Below are positions 16,893-26,253 of a DNA stretch of 64,000 nt, piece by piece. Made by a program: the position numbers and the translations under genes. Location: contig NZ_JANHDP010000001.1 of assembly GCF_024494695.1 (NCBI RefSeq), positions 496,001 through 560,000 on the forward strand, in the 5' to 3' direction. Position 1 is the first letter of the stretch. Every line of letters starts with the position of its first letter. The stretch comes from Natronoarchaeum rubrum. GTDB lineage: Archaea > Halobacteriota > Halobacteria > Halobacteriales > Natronoarchaeaceae. A model generated the notes under the pieces. The model ran no database searches. It was not told the DNA's origin and worked only from the letters and a program-made list of their open reading frames with translations.

Positions 16893-18575
16893 CTAATCGA
16901 CCGTCGGCGCGGGCGCCGCCGCTGCCTCGTCGATCCGGTCCATCACTGACTCGGAGTCGGCGTAGTACTCGTTGACCAGCGCGGTAAAGCGCCGGTAGTC
17001 CGTCACGTCGTTGTCCCGGAGGTACTGCAGGAAGCGTCGTCGATCGCGAAGCTCCGAGAGCAGTTCGGCCTGCGTCCAGGCGCGATCCTCTCGGATCTCG
17101 TCGAGGACGACGCTGCTGCCGTTGTCGCGGAACGTGTCGTCGTCGCCGTCCCAGGCGTACGTCGTCGAGTAGTCGAGTTCGCCGGTGCGCTGGTCGATCC
17201 CCTCGATCTCGGCGACAGTCTTGTTCCGGCGGACGCGCTCGTCGTCGAAGCGGGTCAGCGTCTGGACGCAGAGCACGTCCAGCGACTGGACCATCGCGCG
17301 GGGCACGTTGATCGGCTCGTTCTCCAGCCGGTTGATCACCGTCTGGACCGAGTCGGCGTGCATCGTCGAGTACGTCGTGTGTCCGGTGTTCATCGCCTGG
17401 AACAGCGTGATCGCCTCCTCGCCCCGGACCTCGCCGACGACGATGTACTCGGGGCGATGCCGCAGCGCCGATCGCAGCAGATCGTACATCGTGATGTCGT
17501 TGCCCTCGTGGAGCCGTTCCCGGGTCACCGAGGAGAGCCAGTTGCCGTGGTACAGCGTCAGCTCCCTGGTGTCCTCGATCGAGAGCACCTTCGAGCGGGG
17601 CGGGATGAACATCGAGATGGCGTTCATCGAGGTCGTCTTCCCCGAGGCCGTTCCGCCGGCAAAGATCAGCGACTTGTTGTGCTCGATCGCCAGCCAGAGG
17701 TACGCCATCTGGTCGACGCTGAAGGTGCCGTACTCGATCAGGTCGATCGGGGTAAAGGGCTCGTCGGAGTACTTTCGGATCGTAAAGGCCGACCCGCGCG
17801 GCGTGACCTCCTCGCCCAGCGCGAGTTCGGCACGGCTGCCGTCGGGGAGCGTGCTCTCGACCATCGGCTCCCCGACGCTGATGTGCCGACCCGACTGCTG
17901 GGCCAGCCGGACGACGAAGTTGTCCAGCGCCTCCTGCTCGAAGGAGACGTTCGTCTTCACGTCGGTGTACTCGTCGTGGTAGACGAAGATCGGCAGTTCG
18001 TAGCCGTCACACGAGATGTCCTCGACGTGGGGATCGTTGATGATCGGATCGATCTTCCCGTAGCCGCGAAATGCCCGGAAGAGATAGTAAAACAGCCGGT
18101 GGACCGTCGCGCCGTCGACCTCGGCGCCGTAGCGCTCTAGGTGTTCGCGGAGTTCCTCGCGCAGCACGCTTTCGACGTCCTCGTCGGCGATGTCCGGCCG
18201 GTAGACGAGCGGATCGCGGATGTCCTCGAACAGCAACTCCAGCAGCTCGTACTCGTCGGCCGCGAGCTCGGGTTCGACGACGTAGTAGAGGTGTTCGCTC
18301 TCCTCGGGATCGTAGTTGATCGAGACGAACGCGAACGGCGCGTTCACCCAGTATCGGTCGATCTCCTCGTACCCATCTAACCCGTCGAACGAGACGATCT
18401 CGCCGTGACGACCGGGAGCGTACGGCTCCCCGGGAACGGTCGATCCCCGGAGCAGCTCGACCGCGCGGCGGAGGCGTCGCTTGAGACGGTCGATCCGCGT
18501 CTCCGACGCGGCGTCGTCGCTGGTCGGTCCGTCGGCGCCCAGCTGGATCCCCCGCGGCTCGTCCGTGTCTGTCAT
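16893..18575 (-). CDS. Type II/IV secretion ATPase (TadA/PilB-like)
   Basis: This 560-residue ATPase would power assembly or retraction of a type IV pilus-like structure with the adjacent F-family protein. Walker A FAGGTASGKTTSMN is near residue 307. The Asp box VLSIEDTRELTL follows, then Walker B YIVVGEVRGEEA near 380 and the His box TGHTTYSTMHADS near 397. An N-terminal region of about 200 residues precedes the core, as in archaeal family members. I set the start at ATG 18575 (MTDTDEPRGIQLG). The stop codon is immediately followed by the next ATG, so the pair is almost certainly co-transcribed and translationally linked. Confidence 0.93.
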   Translation of the reverse strand: MTDTDEPRGIQLGADGPTSDDAASETRIDRLKRRLRRAVELLRGSTVPGEPYAPGRHGEIVSFDGLDGYEEIDRYWVNAPFAFVSINYDPEESEHLYYVVEPELAADEYELLELLFEDIRDPLVYRPDIADEDVESVLREELREHLERYGAEVDGATVHRLFYYLFRAFRGYGKIDPIINDPHVEDISCDGYELPIFVYHDEYTDVKTNVSFEQEALDNFVVRLAQQSGRHISVGEPMVESTLPDGSRAELALGEEVTPRGSAFTIRKYSDEPFTPIDLIEYGTFSVDQMAYLWLAIEHNKSLIFAGGTASGKTTSMNAISMFIPPRSKVLSIEDTRELTLYHGNWLSSVTRERLHEGNDITMYDLLRSALRHRPEYIVVGEVRGEEAITLFQAMNTGHTTYSTMHADSVQTVINRLENEPINVPRAMVQSLDVLCVQTLTRFDDERVRRNKTVAEIEGIDQRTGELDYSTTYAWDGDDDTFRDNGSSVVLDEIREDRAWTQAELLSELRDRRRFLQYLRDNDVTDYRRFTALVNEYYADSESVMDRIDEAAAAPAPTVD

Positions 18576-18676
18576 GGTGGTCGCGCACCGGCGTAGGGAC
18601 GGCTTACCGTCGGTACGCTGATCTAACCGTGCCAAGGTGGTCGGGAACCTTAAAATGGGCGGCCGGGTCGATCGCG

Positions 18677-19189
18677 TCAGACGAGATCCGCGCGGAGCAA
18701 CACGCCTGCCAGCAGGCCAAGCACCGCGAGCCCGATCGGGATCGGGATGCCGCCGCCGAAGTCGCCGTTCGTCGCGATCGCGACCGTCGCGGCCGAAAGC
18801 AGCGCTGTCGCCACTGCGAGCAGCCCGCCCATCACGCGTACCGGATGGACCGGCGACCGATCCTCGACGGCGTCTTCGGCGGCGTACATCGCGACGGAGA
18901 GCAGGACGGCCAGCCCGACGATCGCGGCGCCGGCAATCCAGACGTAGTACAGCGTCTCCGAGACGCCCGACACCAGATCGAGCGCGGCGATCGGGTGGTG
19001 GAACAGCCGCTGCTGATCGCGGGGGAGCCCGAAGATATACCGCACCTGCAGGAACGGGAAGCGCAGAAACAGCGCCGACAGCTCGGTCCCCGGAATCGAC
19101 GCGTAGGTGACGTTCCAGGGCAACACGGCAGCCAGCCAGGCCGACACGACCGCCAGCTCGCCGGCGTACTCGGAGCGAACCCAGGCCAT
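18677..19189 (-). CDS. Uncharacterised haloarchaeal membrane protein
   Basis: This 170-residue protein has about four hydrophobic segments: one near the N-terminus (ELAVVSAWLAAVLPWNVTY), one near residue 80 (YYVWIAGAAIVGLAVLLSVA), one near 115-130, and one at the C-terminus (IGLAVLGLLAGVLLRA). The first half has a conserved-looking LRFPFLQVRYIFGLP stretch. I do not recognise a characterised family. It lies upstream of the pilus ATPase on the same strand with about 100 bp between, so a link to the pilus operon is possible but unproven. Confidence 0.75.
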   Translation of the reverse strand: MAWVRSEYAGELAVVSAWLAAVLPWNVTYASIPGTELSALFLRFPFLQVRYIFGLPRDQQRLFHHPIAALDLVSGVSETLYYVWIAGAAIVGLAVLLSVAMYAAEDAVEDRSPVHPVRVMGGLLAVATALLSAATVAIATNGDFGGGIPIPIGLAVLGLLAGVLLRADLV

Positions 19190-19320
19190 TGTACCTGACG
19201 AGCGCGGACCCCGGCGGCTAAAAGATTCCGGCTCGGCGTCGCGCGATCGCAGGCCGCGAACGCTACGCTTTCAGGCGTTACGTTCATTGCCCGTGAGTCC
19301 GTATCCGATTCACACAGGGA

Positions 19321-19791
19321 ATGAGGCGCGATTACTTCACACTGGAGGTCAGCAACGTCGACTGGGTCGAAGACGACGGCGAACCCGCGAAGCCGACGGT
19401 ACGGATCGACTTCGAGGGCCCCGCCTCGACGCTCCGCGAGCGCCTCACAGGAACGGACGACGAACTGCTCGACGCCGACCAGACCGACGTCGCCTACCGG
19501 CTCCAGACGTCGCTCGACGACGACGCGACCGGCGTCGTCAGCGTGACCAACCGGATCACCGGGGACTTCGTGCTCGAACTCAACGAGGACGCCGACGACG
19601 TGCTCAAGTTCATCCGGGCGGCCCGCCGCTACGGCGAGGAGGACCCCGACTCCGACGGCCGCTACGACGTCCGGATCCACATCGAGGGCGACGAACTCGT
19701 CACCTACGACAAGCGGACGTTCCTCGTCTACAACGAGGAGGGCAACCTGCTGCGGAACCACAGCCTCATCCCGAGCGGCGTCGAACTGTAG
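19321..19791 (+). CDS. Conserved haloarchaeal protein, DUF5793-like
   Basis: This 156-residue soluble acidic protein begins MRRDYFTLEVSNVDWVEDDG and continues as alternating beta and helix. Features include FEGPASTLRERLTG, a central TGVVSVTNRITGDFVLELN and a C-terminal VTYDKRTFLVYNEEGNLLR. It matches my memory of the DUF5793 family, which is restricted to haloarchaea and has no known function. There are no cysteines, signal peptide or membrane segments. It is probably monocistronic; the upstream gene diverges. Confidence 0.82.
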   Translation: MRRDYFTLEVSNVDWVEDDGEPAKPTVRIDFEGPASTLRERLTGTDDELLDADQTDVAYRLQTSLDDDATGVVSVTNRITGDFVLELNEDADDVLKFIRAARRYGEEDPDSDGRYDVRIHIEGDELVTYDKRTFLVYNEEGNLLRNHSLIPSGVEL

Positions 19792-19851
19792 CGTCGCTCG
19801 ATTTCTTCGCTCTTCGATTCGTCTTTGATCGCGGAGCGTTCGCATAATCTC

Positions 19852-20100
19852 ATGAGTCTTCTCGGATCGAGTGAAAGGGAGGCCGCTGGAACCGCTCTCG
19901 TTTCGGTACTGCTGTCGACGCTGGTGTTGCTCGCGAACGAGATTCTGTACCGACTGAGCCTCCTGTCCGACGTCGATCCCGGGATCCTCTACGAGATTGC
20001 GGCCGTTATCGGCTGGCTGGCACTCATTTCGTCCGCGACGTATTTGCTCGTGGGCCTTCGGACGTACTTCCCCGTCGTCGATTTTACCGACGGCCAGTAA
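19852..20100 (+). CDS. Small two-helix membrane protein, unknown function
   Basis: This 82-residue protein reads MSLLGSSEREAAGTALVSVL at its start, with one transmembrane helix over residues 12-32 and a second over about 45-70 (IAAVIGWLALISSATYLLVG). I chose ATG 19852; an upstream in-frame start would add only nine residues in an AT-rich stretch that looks like promoter. No family recognised. It sits between the DUF5793-like gene and the phosphohexomutase with short gaps. Confidence 0.6.
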   Translation: MSLLGSSEREAAGTALVSVLLSTLVLLANEILYRLSLLSDVDPGILYEIAAVIGWLALISSATYLLVGLRTYFPVVDFTDGQ

Positions 20101-20185
20101 TTGCCCACCCAGCGCCGCCTAGTTTTCCGGACCGCCTCGTGTCCGTTCGGGTGCATTTACGGTCGTCCGGCCCGGTCATTTCAGT

Positions 20186-21613
20186 ATGAACCTGTTCGGA
20201 ACGGCCGGGATCCGGGGGCCGGTCAGCGAGCGAGTGACGCCGGAGCTGGCGCTGTCGGTGGGACGTGCGGTCGCCACCCACGCGAGGGAGGCAGATACGG
20301 ACGCCGGGACCGGGAGCGACGCCGACGCCGCCGCGGCGTCACGACCGGCGGTCGTCCTCGGTCGCGACGGTCGCGAGACCAGCGACGCGCTCGCGGCCGC
20401 CGTCGAAGCGGGCCTCGAAAGCGCCGGTGCCGACTGCCGCCGCGTCGGCGTCGTGCCGACGCCGGCGCTGGCGTACGCCTCGCGAGGCCGTCGGGGTGTG
20501 ATGATCACGGCGAGCCACAACCCGCCGACCGACAACGGCATCAAACTGTTCGCGAACGGCGTCGAGTACGACCGTGCCGCCGAGCAACGGATCGAGTCGC
20601 TGGTCGCCGACCACCAGCACTCGGCGCCGTGGGACGAGTGGGGATCGACCGGTTCGGTCGACGTGATCGGCGTCTACCGCGACGACGTCGTCGAGTACGC
20701 CCGCGAGTTCTTCGGCGCAGCGACGCCGCTGTCCGGCCTCTCGATCGTCGTCGACTGCGGCAACGGAATGGCGAGTCTCGGGACGCCCCAGGTGCTCCGG
20801 GCGCTGGGCGCGCACGTCGTCACGCTGAACGCCAACGTCGACGGCCACTTCTCCGGTCGCGAGAGCAAGCCGACGCGGGAGTCGCTCGGTGACTTGCTGG
20901 CGTTTCTGGCGGACGGCGAGTTCGACTTCGGCGTCGCCCACGACGGCGACGCCGACAGGATCGTGGTCGCCGACGGCGACGGCGAGATCGTCGACGAGAA
21001 CACCGTGCTGGCGGTGCTCGCGGCGCGATACGTCCGGGAGTCGCGCGCCGACGATCCGGTCGTCGTGACGACGCCGGACACCTCCGCGCGGATCGACGAG
21101 CTGGTCCGGGAGGCCGGCGGCCGAACCGAGCGCGTTCGGCTCGGCGCGCTCCACGAGGGGATGGCCCGAGAGCGCGCGGTCGGCGACGAGAGTACCGAGG
21201 TCGCCTTCGCCGCCGAGCCCTGGAAGCACGTCCACCCGGCTTTCGGCGGGTGGATCGACGGCATCGTCAGCGCGGCGATGTTCTCCGGGTTGGTCGCCGA
21301 AGCCGGCGACATCGAGGCCGTGCGGGCGCCGGTCACCGAGCGGCCGTACCGACAGGTCAACGTCGAATGTCCCGACGACGCCAAGGACGCCGCGATGCAG
21401 CGCCTGAAGACGACGCTGCCCGAGCTGTTCCCCGAAGGCGACGTCTCGACGGAGTACGGCGTCCGGATCGAACTGCCGGACGCGGCGTGGGTGCTCGTCC
21501 GCCCCAGCGGCACCGAGCCCTACGTCCGCGCCTACGCCGAGAGCGAGGACGTCGACGCGCTGGTCGAGGAGACCGTCGACGCCGTGGATGAGGCCGTCGC
21601 GGACAGTCGGTAA
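20186..21613 (+). CDS. glmM: Phosphohexomutase (phosphoglucosamine/phosphomannomutase family)
   Basis: This 475-residue alpha-D-phosphohexomutase interconverts 1- and 6-phospho sugars, probably supplying sugar nucleotides for glycoprotein or polysaccharide synthesis. All four family loops are visible: substrate/N-terminal FGTAGIRG, phospho-serine loop MITASHNPPTDNGIKLF (Ser at about residue 110), metal loop HDGDADRIVVADG near 255, and phosphate-binding RPSGTEPYVRAYAE near 440. Length is normal for archaeal GlmM/ManB proteins, which often accept several sugars, so the exact substrate (glucosamine, mannose or glucose phosphate) is uncertain. Confidence 0.93.
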   Translation: MNLFGTAGIRGPVSERVTPELALSVGRAVATHAREADTDAGTGSDADAAAASRPAVVLGRDGRETSDALAAAVEAGLESAGADCRRVGVVPTPALAYASRGRRGVMITASHNPPTDNGIKLFANGVEYDRAAEQRIESLVADHQHSAPWDEWGSTGSVDVIGVYRDDVVEYAREFFGAATPLSGLSIVVDCGNGMASLGTPQVLRALGAHVVTLNANVDGHFSGRESKPTRESLGDLLAFLADGEFDFGVAHDGDADRIVVADGDGEIVDENTVLAVLAARYVRESRADDPVVVTTPDTSARIDELVREAGGRTERVRLGALHEGMARERAVGDESTEVAFAAEPWKHVHPAFGGWIDGIVSAAMFSGLVAEAGDIEAVRAPVTERPYRQVNVECPDDAKDAAMQRLKTTLPELFPEGDVSTEYGVRIELPDAAWVLVRPSGTEPYVRAYAESEDVDALVEETVDAVDEAVADSR

Positions 21614-21638
21614 GGAGCGTCGAAGCAGTTACGTGCTC

Positions 21639-22643
21639 TCAAATTCCCCGCACCGTGTCGATCACGCCGACGGACTCCAGCGTCATCCAGAGCAGAAACA
21701 GCCCGTACAGCCCGAGGAAGCCGTAGGCTTCGAGGTCGGTGAGTTCGAGATCCGTGCGGGCGAACACGACGAACACCAGCGTCGCAAACGCCAGAAATCC
21801 CATCGTCGGGATCGCCGCGAGGAAGTTAATCGTCGCCTCCCCGGCCAGCAGAACGCCGACCGGAATCGCGACCAGCAGGTTGAACGTGTTGCTCCCGAGG
21901 ACGTTCGTGATGCTGGTGACGCTCTCGCCGTTCCTGGCGGCGTTGACGCTCACGAAGGCGTCGGGTAGGCTCGTCGCGGCGGCGATCACGGTCAGCCCCC
22001 AGAGGAAGCTCGGCGTTCCGAACGCGTCGCCGAAAGTGAGCGCCGCGCGGACGATCCCCTCGACGCCGACCGCGATCAGCGCGAGCGCGACCGTGAGCAC
22101 GGCCCACTCCCGGCGGTGATCGACGTTGACGGTCGGCGCGGCGTACTCGCTGGCGTCCTGCTGGTGGAGGAAGACGTAGATGCCGTAGGTCGCGATGGGG
22201 AGGATGGCTAGCGGGCGCGTCAGGATTGCCTCGCTGTTGGTCCCGCCGGGGACGTACGTGGCGCCGAGCGCGAACACGATGAAGAGCACGAGAACGCTGA
22301 TGATGTAGAACTGCGCGTCCTTGTGGACGATGTCGCGGGTGGCCTCCAGCTGGTCGGTCGCGAGCGCCGAGACGGCCGGGATCACGAGCAGATTAAAGAT
22401 CGCGCTGCCGACGATCGTGCCGACGCCCAGCGAGAACTCGTCGTGGACGAGCGTGCTGATGACGACGGAGCTGAGTTCGGGGAAGCTCGACCCGATCGCG
22501 ACGACGACGGCGCCGTGGACCGCAACCGGCAGCCCGTAGTACTGGCTGAGGCGCTCGGCCGACCGTTCGAGGTACTCGCTGCCCTTCCAGATGACGCCCG
22601 TCGAGACGATCGCCAGTCCGAGAGCAACGAGGAGACCGGTCAT
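21639..22643 (-). CDS. Sodium/calcium exchanger (CaCA family) membrane protein
   Basis: This 334-residue cation antiporter has the inverted-repeat layout of the CaCA family with 10-11 membrane helices. The first alpha repeat contains VVVAIGSSFPELSSVVIST, and the second contains LTVIAAATSLPDAFVSVNAA. The acidic residues in these (PE and PD) bind the exchanged ions. The start is ATG 22643. It likely expels calcium or exchanges it for sodium or protons across the membrane. It is convergent with the phosphohexomutase gene, with 25 bp between stops. Confidence 0.9.
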   Translation of the reverse strand: MTGLLVALGLAIVSTGVIWKGSEYLERSAERLSQYYGLPVAVHGAVVVAIGSSFPELSSVVISTLVHDEFSLGVGTIVGSAIFNLLVIPAVSALATDQLEATRDIVHKDAQFYIISVLVLFIVFALGATYVPGGTNSEAILTRPLAILPIATYGIYVFLHQQDASEYAAPTVNVDHRREWAVLTVALALIAVGVEGIVRAALTFGDAFGTPSFLWGLTVIAAATSLPDAFVSVNAARNGESVTSITNVLGSNTFNLLVAIPVGVLLAGEATINFLAAIPTMGFLAFATLVFVVFARTDLELTDLEAYGFLGLYGLFLLWMTLESVGVIDTVRGI

Positions 22644-22737
22644 CGAACCAACCTACTCGGCAGGGGCTGAAAGGTGTAGGTCATTCGAGACGACGCTGAG
22701 CGCCGGCTACTTGTGGCCCCTGCTCGAACACGCCGGC

Positions 22738-23124
22738 ATGGACGATCTGATCGAAGCCGCCCGGGAAGCGCGAGAGGCGTCGTACGCTCCCTACTCCGAG
22801 TACGAGGTCGGCGCCGCGCTACGGACTGCCGACGGGACCGTCTTCACCGGCTGTAACATCGAGAACGCGAACTACTCCAACAGCCTGCACGCCGAGGAGG
22901 TCGCGCTGGCGGAAGCCGTCCGCGAGGGCCACCGCTCGTTCGACGCGGTCGCGGTCAGCACCAGCGAACTGGACGGCCAGACGCCCTGCGGGATGTGTCG
23001 CCAGTCGCTCACCGAGTTTTGCGACGACGACCTCCGAGTCCTCTGCGACGAGGGCGAGGAACGCAGCGAGTACACGCTCGGGGAACTGCTGCCGAACACG
23101 ATTTCTCGGGACGATCTGGAGTAA
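22738..23124 (+). CDS. cdd: Cytidine deaminase
   Basis: This 128-residue enzyme deaminates cytidine or deoxycytidine to uridine for pyrimidine salvage. The zinc site is complete: NSLHAEEVALAEAV near residue 45 (Cys replaced by His as ligand together with the catalytic Glu) and TPCGMCRQSL near residue 82 (two Cys ligands). SYAPYSEYEVGAAL near residue 16 and TGCNIENANY near 40 form the substrate site. ATG 22738 is supported by the typical tetrameric-CDA N-terminus. A nucleoside phosphorylase lies 2 kb downstream, consistent with salvage. Confidence 0.95.
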   Translation: MDDLIEAAREAREASYAPYSEYEVGAALRTADGTVFTGCNIENANYSNSLHAEEVALAEAVREGHRSFDAVAVSTSELDGQTPCGMCRQSLTEFCDDDLRVLCDEGEERSEYTLGELLPNTISRDDLE

Positions 23125-23139
23125 CCGGCGTTCGGGCTC

Positions 23140-23364
23140 TCAGAACTGGCTTCGGGTTCCACCTTGTCCGCCCGCTCCGTCGCGACCGATGAGCAGGTAC
23201 AGGAGAAGCCCGAGGAGGTTCCCGAAGAACACGACGAGCGCCCAGAGGAGCGCACTGTCGGAACTGTTTCGTTGGGCGTCGCTGTACACCCACAGCGGTA
23301 TGACAATGGAGAGGACCAGCATCAGAAGCGCGACGATCACGAACGCGAAACCGAGACCTGCCAT
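23140..23364 (-). CDS. Small membrane protein with PLDc_N-like domain
   Basis: This 74-residue protein has two transmembrane helices (residues 4-26 and 38-60). The loop motif WVYSDAQRNSSDSALLWALV and LLLYLLIGRD resemble the N-terminal membrane domain of cardiolipin synthases (PLDc_N), which also occurs as short stand-alone proteins. A Gly/Arg-rich tail ends the protein. It converges on the cytidine deaminase gene with 15 bp between. Function unknown. Confidence 0.72.
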   Translation of the reverse strand: MAGLGFAFVIVALLMLVLSIVIPLWVYSDAQRNSSDSALLWALVVFFGNLLGLLLYLLIGRDGAGGQGGTRSQF

Positions 23365-23454
23365 AGTCGGTGGCCGGAGTGGAAGCAGTAAATATTTTGT
23401 CGTTTCTAGCTGACACAGAGCTACGTATTTCCGCTTCGCACCGTAACCACCGGT

Positions 23455-24771
23455 ATGAACGGCCGTTTCGGTCGACGCCGATTCCTCGCCGCCGGACTCG
23501 CGGGAGCGGCGACCGGGCTCGCCGGCTGCGGACAGTTGCGCGGTTCGTCGGACGCCGCCGACCAGCCGCTGATCGACGACCAGCTACCGGACTCGGTACG
23601 GCTTCGACGCGTCGCCGGCGGCTTCGACGCGCCGGTGGCGCTCGCACCTGTGCCGGGGACTGACCGCCAGTATCTCGCCGACCAGTCGGGTAGCATCTCG
23701 GTGCTCGACGCGGATGGCGTCCGCGACGACCCACTGCTGGATCTGGGCGACGCCGTGGAATTCGGCGGCGAGAAGGGGCTGCTCGGCGTCGCGCTCCACC
23801 CGAACTTCGAGCAGAACCGGCGACTGTTCGTCCGCTACAGCGCGCCGTCGCGCGACGGGACGCCGGAACGCTACAGCCACACGTTCGTCCTCGCGGAGTT
23901 TCTGGTCGGTGAGGACGGGTTCCGGGCGTCCGCCGACACCGAGCGGACGCTCCTCGAAATCCCCGAACCCCAGTCGAACCACAACGCCGGCGCGCTCGCG
24001 TTCGGCCCCGACGGCTACCTCTACGTCGCGGTCGGCGACGGCGGTGCAGGTGCGGACGCCGGAACCGGGCACGTCGACGACTGGTACGACGCGGTCGAAG
24101 GGGGCAACGGACAGGACGTCACCGAGAACCTGCTGGGGAGCCTGCTGCGCATCGATGTCGACGGCGACGACGAGCGCGGGACGTACGCGATTCCCGAGGA
24201 TAACCCTCTGACCGACGGCGACGGGCTGGCCGAGCAGTACGCCTGGGGGTTCCGGAACCCGTGGCGCTTCTCGTTCGACGGCGACTCGCTGCTCGTCGCG
24301 GACGTCGGGCAGTCCGAGTTCGAGGAAGTCAATCTCGTCGAGCGCGGCGGCAACTACGGCTGGAACGTCCGCGAGGGCTCGCAGTGCTTCCGCGCCGAGG
24401 ACTGCCCGACCGCGACGCCCGAGAGCGTCCGCGGCGGCGAGCCGCTCGTCGATCCGGTCGTAGAGTACGCCCACGGCGGCAACCCGGTCAACGGTGTCGC
24501 CGTCGTCGGCGGGTACGTCTACCGCGGCTCGGCGCTCCCGGATCTGGAGGGACGGTACGTCTTCGCCGACCTGCGACCCGACGGTCGGCTGTTCGTCGCC
24601 GAACCGTCGGGGACCGAGGAGCGCTGGCCGATGGGAACGATCGAGATGGACGCCGACGGCGGGGCGCCGGATCAGATCTACTCGCTCGGGCGCGGTCGGG
24701 ACGGGGTGCTGTTCGTTCTCGGCATCGAGGGGGGCGACGGGAGGGTCTACCGAGTCGTTCCTGCCGGGTGA
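23455..24771 (+). CDS. PQQ-dependent sugar dehydrogenase-like Tat lipoprotein
   Basis: This 438-residue exported protein begins with a twin-arginine signal (GRRRFLAAGLAGAATG) ending in a lipobox LAGCG, so Cys-25 should be lipidated and the protein anchored outside the membrane. The rest is a six-bladed propeller of the soluble glucose dehydrogenase (GdhB/YliI) type. Blade motifs include EKGLLGVALHPNFEQNRRLF, QSNHNAGALAFGPDGYLYVA, QYAWGFRNPWRFSFD and DVGQSEFEEVNLVERGGNYG. It likely oxidises aldose sugars with a quinone cofactor, although many relatives have no proven substrate and haloarchaeal PQQ synthesis is uncertain. The gene is monocistronic. Confidence 0.9.
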   Translation: MNGRFGRRRFLAAGLAGAATGLAGCGQLRGSSDAADQPLIDDQLPDSVRLRRVAGGFDAPVALAPVPGTDRQYLADQSGSISVLDADGVRDDPLLDLGDAVEFGGEKGLLGVALHPNFEQNRRLFVRYSAPSRDGTPERYSHTFVLAEFLVGEDGFRASADTERTLLEIPEPQSNHNAGALAFGPDGYLYVAVGDGGAGADAGTGHVDDWYDAVEGGNGQDVTENLLGSLLRIDVDGDDERGTYAIPEDNPLTDGDGLAEQYAWGFRNPWRFSFDGDSLLVADVGQSEFEEVNLVERGGNYGWNVREGSQCFRAEDCPTATPESVRGGEPLVDPVVEYAHGGNPVNGVAVVGGYVYRGSALPDLEGRYVFADLRPDGRLFVAEPSGTEERWPMGTIEMDADGGAPDQIYSLGRGRDGVLFVLGIEGGDGRVYRVVPAG

Positions 24772-24843
24772 CCGAGACACCGCACGGCCTCAACCGGCCG
24801 CCCGGCGACGACCTATTTACCGTCCGCTGACAAACGACCGGAC

Positions 24844-25725
24844 ATGACCGAGCGAGACGACGCCGAGAGACCGGCGGACGCCGAAGCCGGGGCCGACACC
24901 GAGGTGCCGGGCGACAGCGAGGATCCGAACGAGGGCGAGCAGTACCACCTCGAAGTCGGTCCCGGCGACGTGGCCGACGCCGTACTCCTGCCGGGCAACC
25001 CCGAGCGCGTCCCGAAGATCACCGAGTTCTGGGACGACGGCGAGGAAGTCGGACGCCACCGCGAGTACCGAACGGTGACCGGCACCTACGACGGGGCGCC
25101 GATCAGCGTCACGTCGACCGGCATCGGCTCGCCCTCCGCGGCGATCGCGGTCGAGGAGCTGGCCCGCGTCGGCGCCGACACGCTGGTCCGAGTCGGCTCC
25201 TGCGGCACCATCCAGCCCGAGATGTCGGTGGGCGACCTGGTGATCACGACCGGCGCGGTCCGCCAGGAGGGAACCAGCGCCGAGTACGTCCGCGAGGACT
25301 ACCCCGCCAGCGCCGACCACGAAGTCGTCTCGGCGCTGATCGCGGCCGCCGAGCGGCTGGGCTACGAGTACCACACCGGGATCACGATGAGCGCCGACAG
25401 CTTCTACGCCGGTCAGGGACGCCCCGGCTTCGAGGGGTTCGAGGCCGCCAGGAGCGAGCGACTCGTCGACGATCTCCGGGAGGCCAACGTCGCGAACATC
25501 GAGATGGAAGCCAGCGCGATCCTGACGCTGGCGAACCTCTACGGGCTGCGCGCCGGGGCGGTGTGTACGGTGTACGCGAACAGGGAGACCGGCGAGTTCC
25601 GGACCGAGGGCGAGCAGCGGGCCGCCGAGACGGCGTCGCTAGCGGTTGCGCTGCTCGCGAAGATGGACGAGATCAAGCGCGAGCGCGGCGTCGATCGGTG
25701 GCACGCGGGACTGTCGCTGGAGTGA
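24844..25725 (+). CDS. Nucleoside phosphorylase (uridine/purine phosphorylase family)
   Basis: This 293-residue member of the PNP/UDP family I cleaves nucleosides with phosphate to base and ribose-1-phosphate. The phosphate and ribose sites are visible: VLLPGNPERVPKI near residue 48, RVGSCGTIQPEMSVGDLVIT near 120, and NIEMEASAILTLANL near 220. A 35-residue acidic tail precedes the catalytic domain, as in other haloarchaeal versions. The start ATG 24844 follows a short spacer. Uridine is the best guess for substrate, but purines cannot be excluded by eye. It fits with cytidine deaminase in salvage. Confidence 0.9.
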   Translation: MTERDDAERPADAEAGADTEVPGDSEDPNEGEQYHLEVGPGDVADAVLLPGNPERVPKITEFWDDGEEVGRHREYRTVTGTYDGAPISVTSTGIGSPSAAIAVEELARVGADTLVRVGSCGTIQPEMSVGDLVITTGAVRQEGTSAEYVREDYPASADHEVVSALIAAAERLGYEYHTGITMSADSFYAGQGRPGFEGFEAARSERLVDDLREANVANIEMEASAILTLANLYGLRAGAVCTVYANRETGEFRTEGEQRAAETASLAVALLAKMDEIKRERGVDRWHAGLSLE

Positions 25726-25821
25726 GTCCGAATTAGTCCTGCACGAAAGATAGTAGCGCAGTTTCTGGTCTTCGGAATGGGGGCGTGATTCGAGGACGGC
25801 ACAGAAGTTTCGCCCGACGGG

Positions 25822-26253
25822 CTATCGGTGTGGCGCGTCCGCGTCGGCCGACCATCGAGAGGCGACGGTGTTCGCCATCCAACCACCGGCACGACCGAAT
25901 CCGATACCGAAGAGGGAAGCGACGCACACCACCAGTCCGCCGGCGAAGATCCAAAAAACGACTCTGGGTAGCGGCCACGCGACCGTCGTACCCGCTGTCA
26001 GAAGGAAGATGAGCACTCCGAGGACGGCGCCGGTGAATCCAGCGCGGAGTCCGGCAGCACTCGGATCCGACGAACGGATTGCGGCGACGACTCCCGCGAT
26101 GAACGCCCCGAAGATCATGATGCCGCCGCCGACGGTCGCCTCCGAGTTCGGCAGCCGATTCAGAACGGCGGTGATCGGTAGCGAGGCCAGCGCACCGACG
26201 AGCGCGAATCGCCACGAATCAGGGAGGACGTGTCCCCGGGAAGATGACTGCAT
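25822..26253 (-). CDS. DUF5518-like haloarchaeal membrane protein
   Basis: This 143-residue protein has four transmembrane helices: WRFALVGALASLPITAVLN, GGGIMIFGAFIAGVVAAI, AGFTGAVLGVLIFLLTAGTT and VVFWIFAGGLVVCVASLFGI. The GAFIAGVVA and RAGFTGAVLG glycine-rich helices match my recollection of DUF5518, a family of unknown function that is widespread in haloarchaea. The start is ATG 26253. It is divergent from the SdhB-type gene. Confidence 0.78.
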   Translation of the reverse strand: MQSSSRGHVLPDSWRFALVGALASLPITAVLNRLPNSEATVGGGIMIFGAFIAGVVAAIRSSDPSAAGLRAGFTGAVLGVLIFLLTAGTTVAWPLPRVVFWIFAGGLVVCVASLFGIGFGRAGGWMANTVASRWSADADAPHR

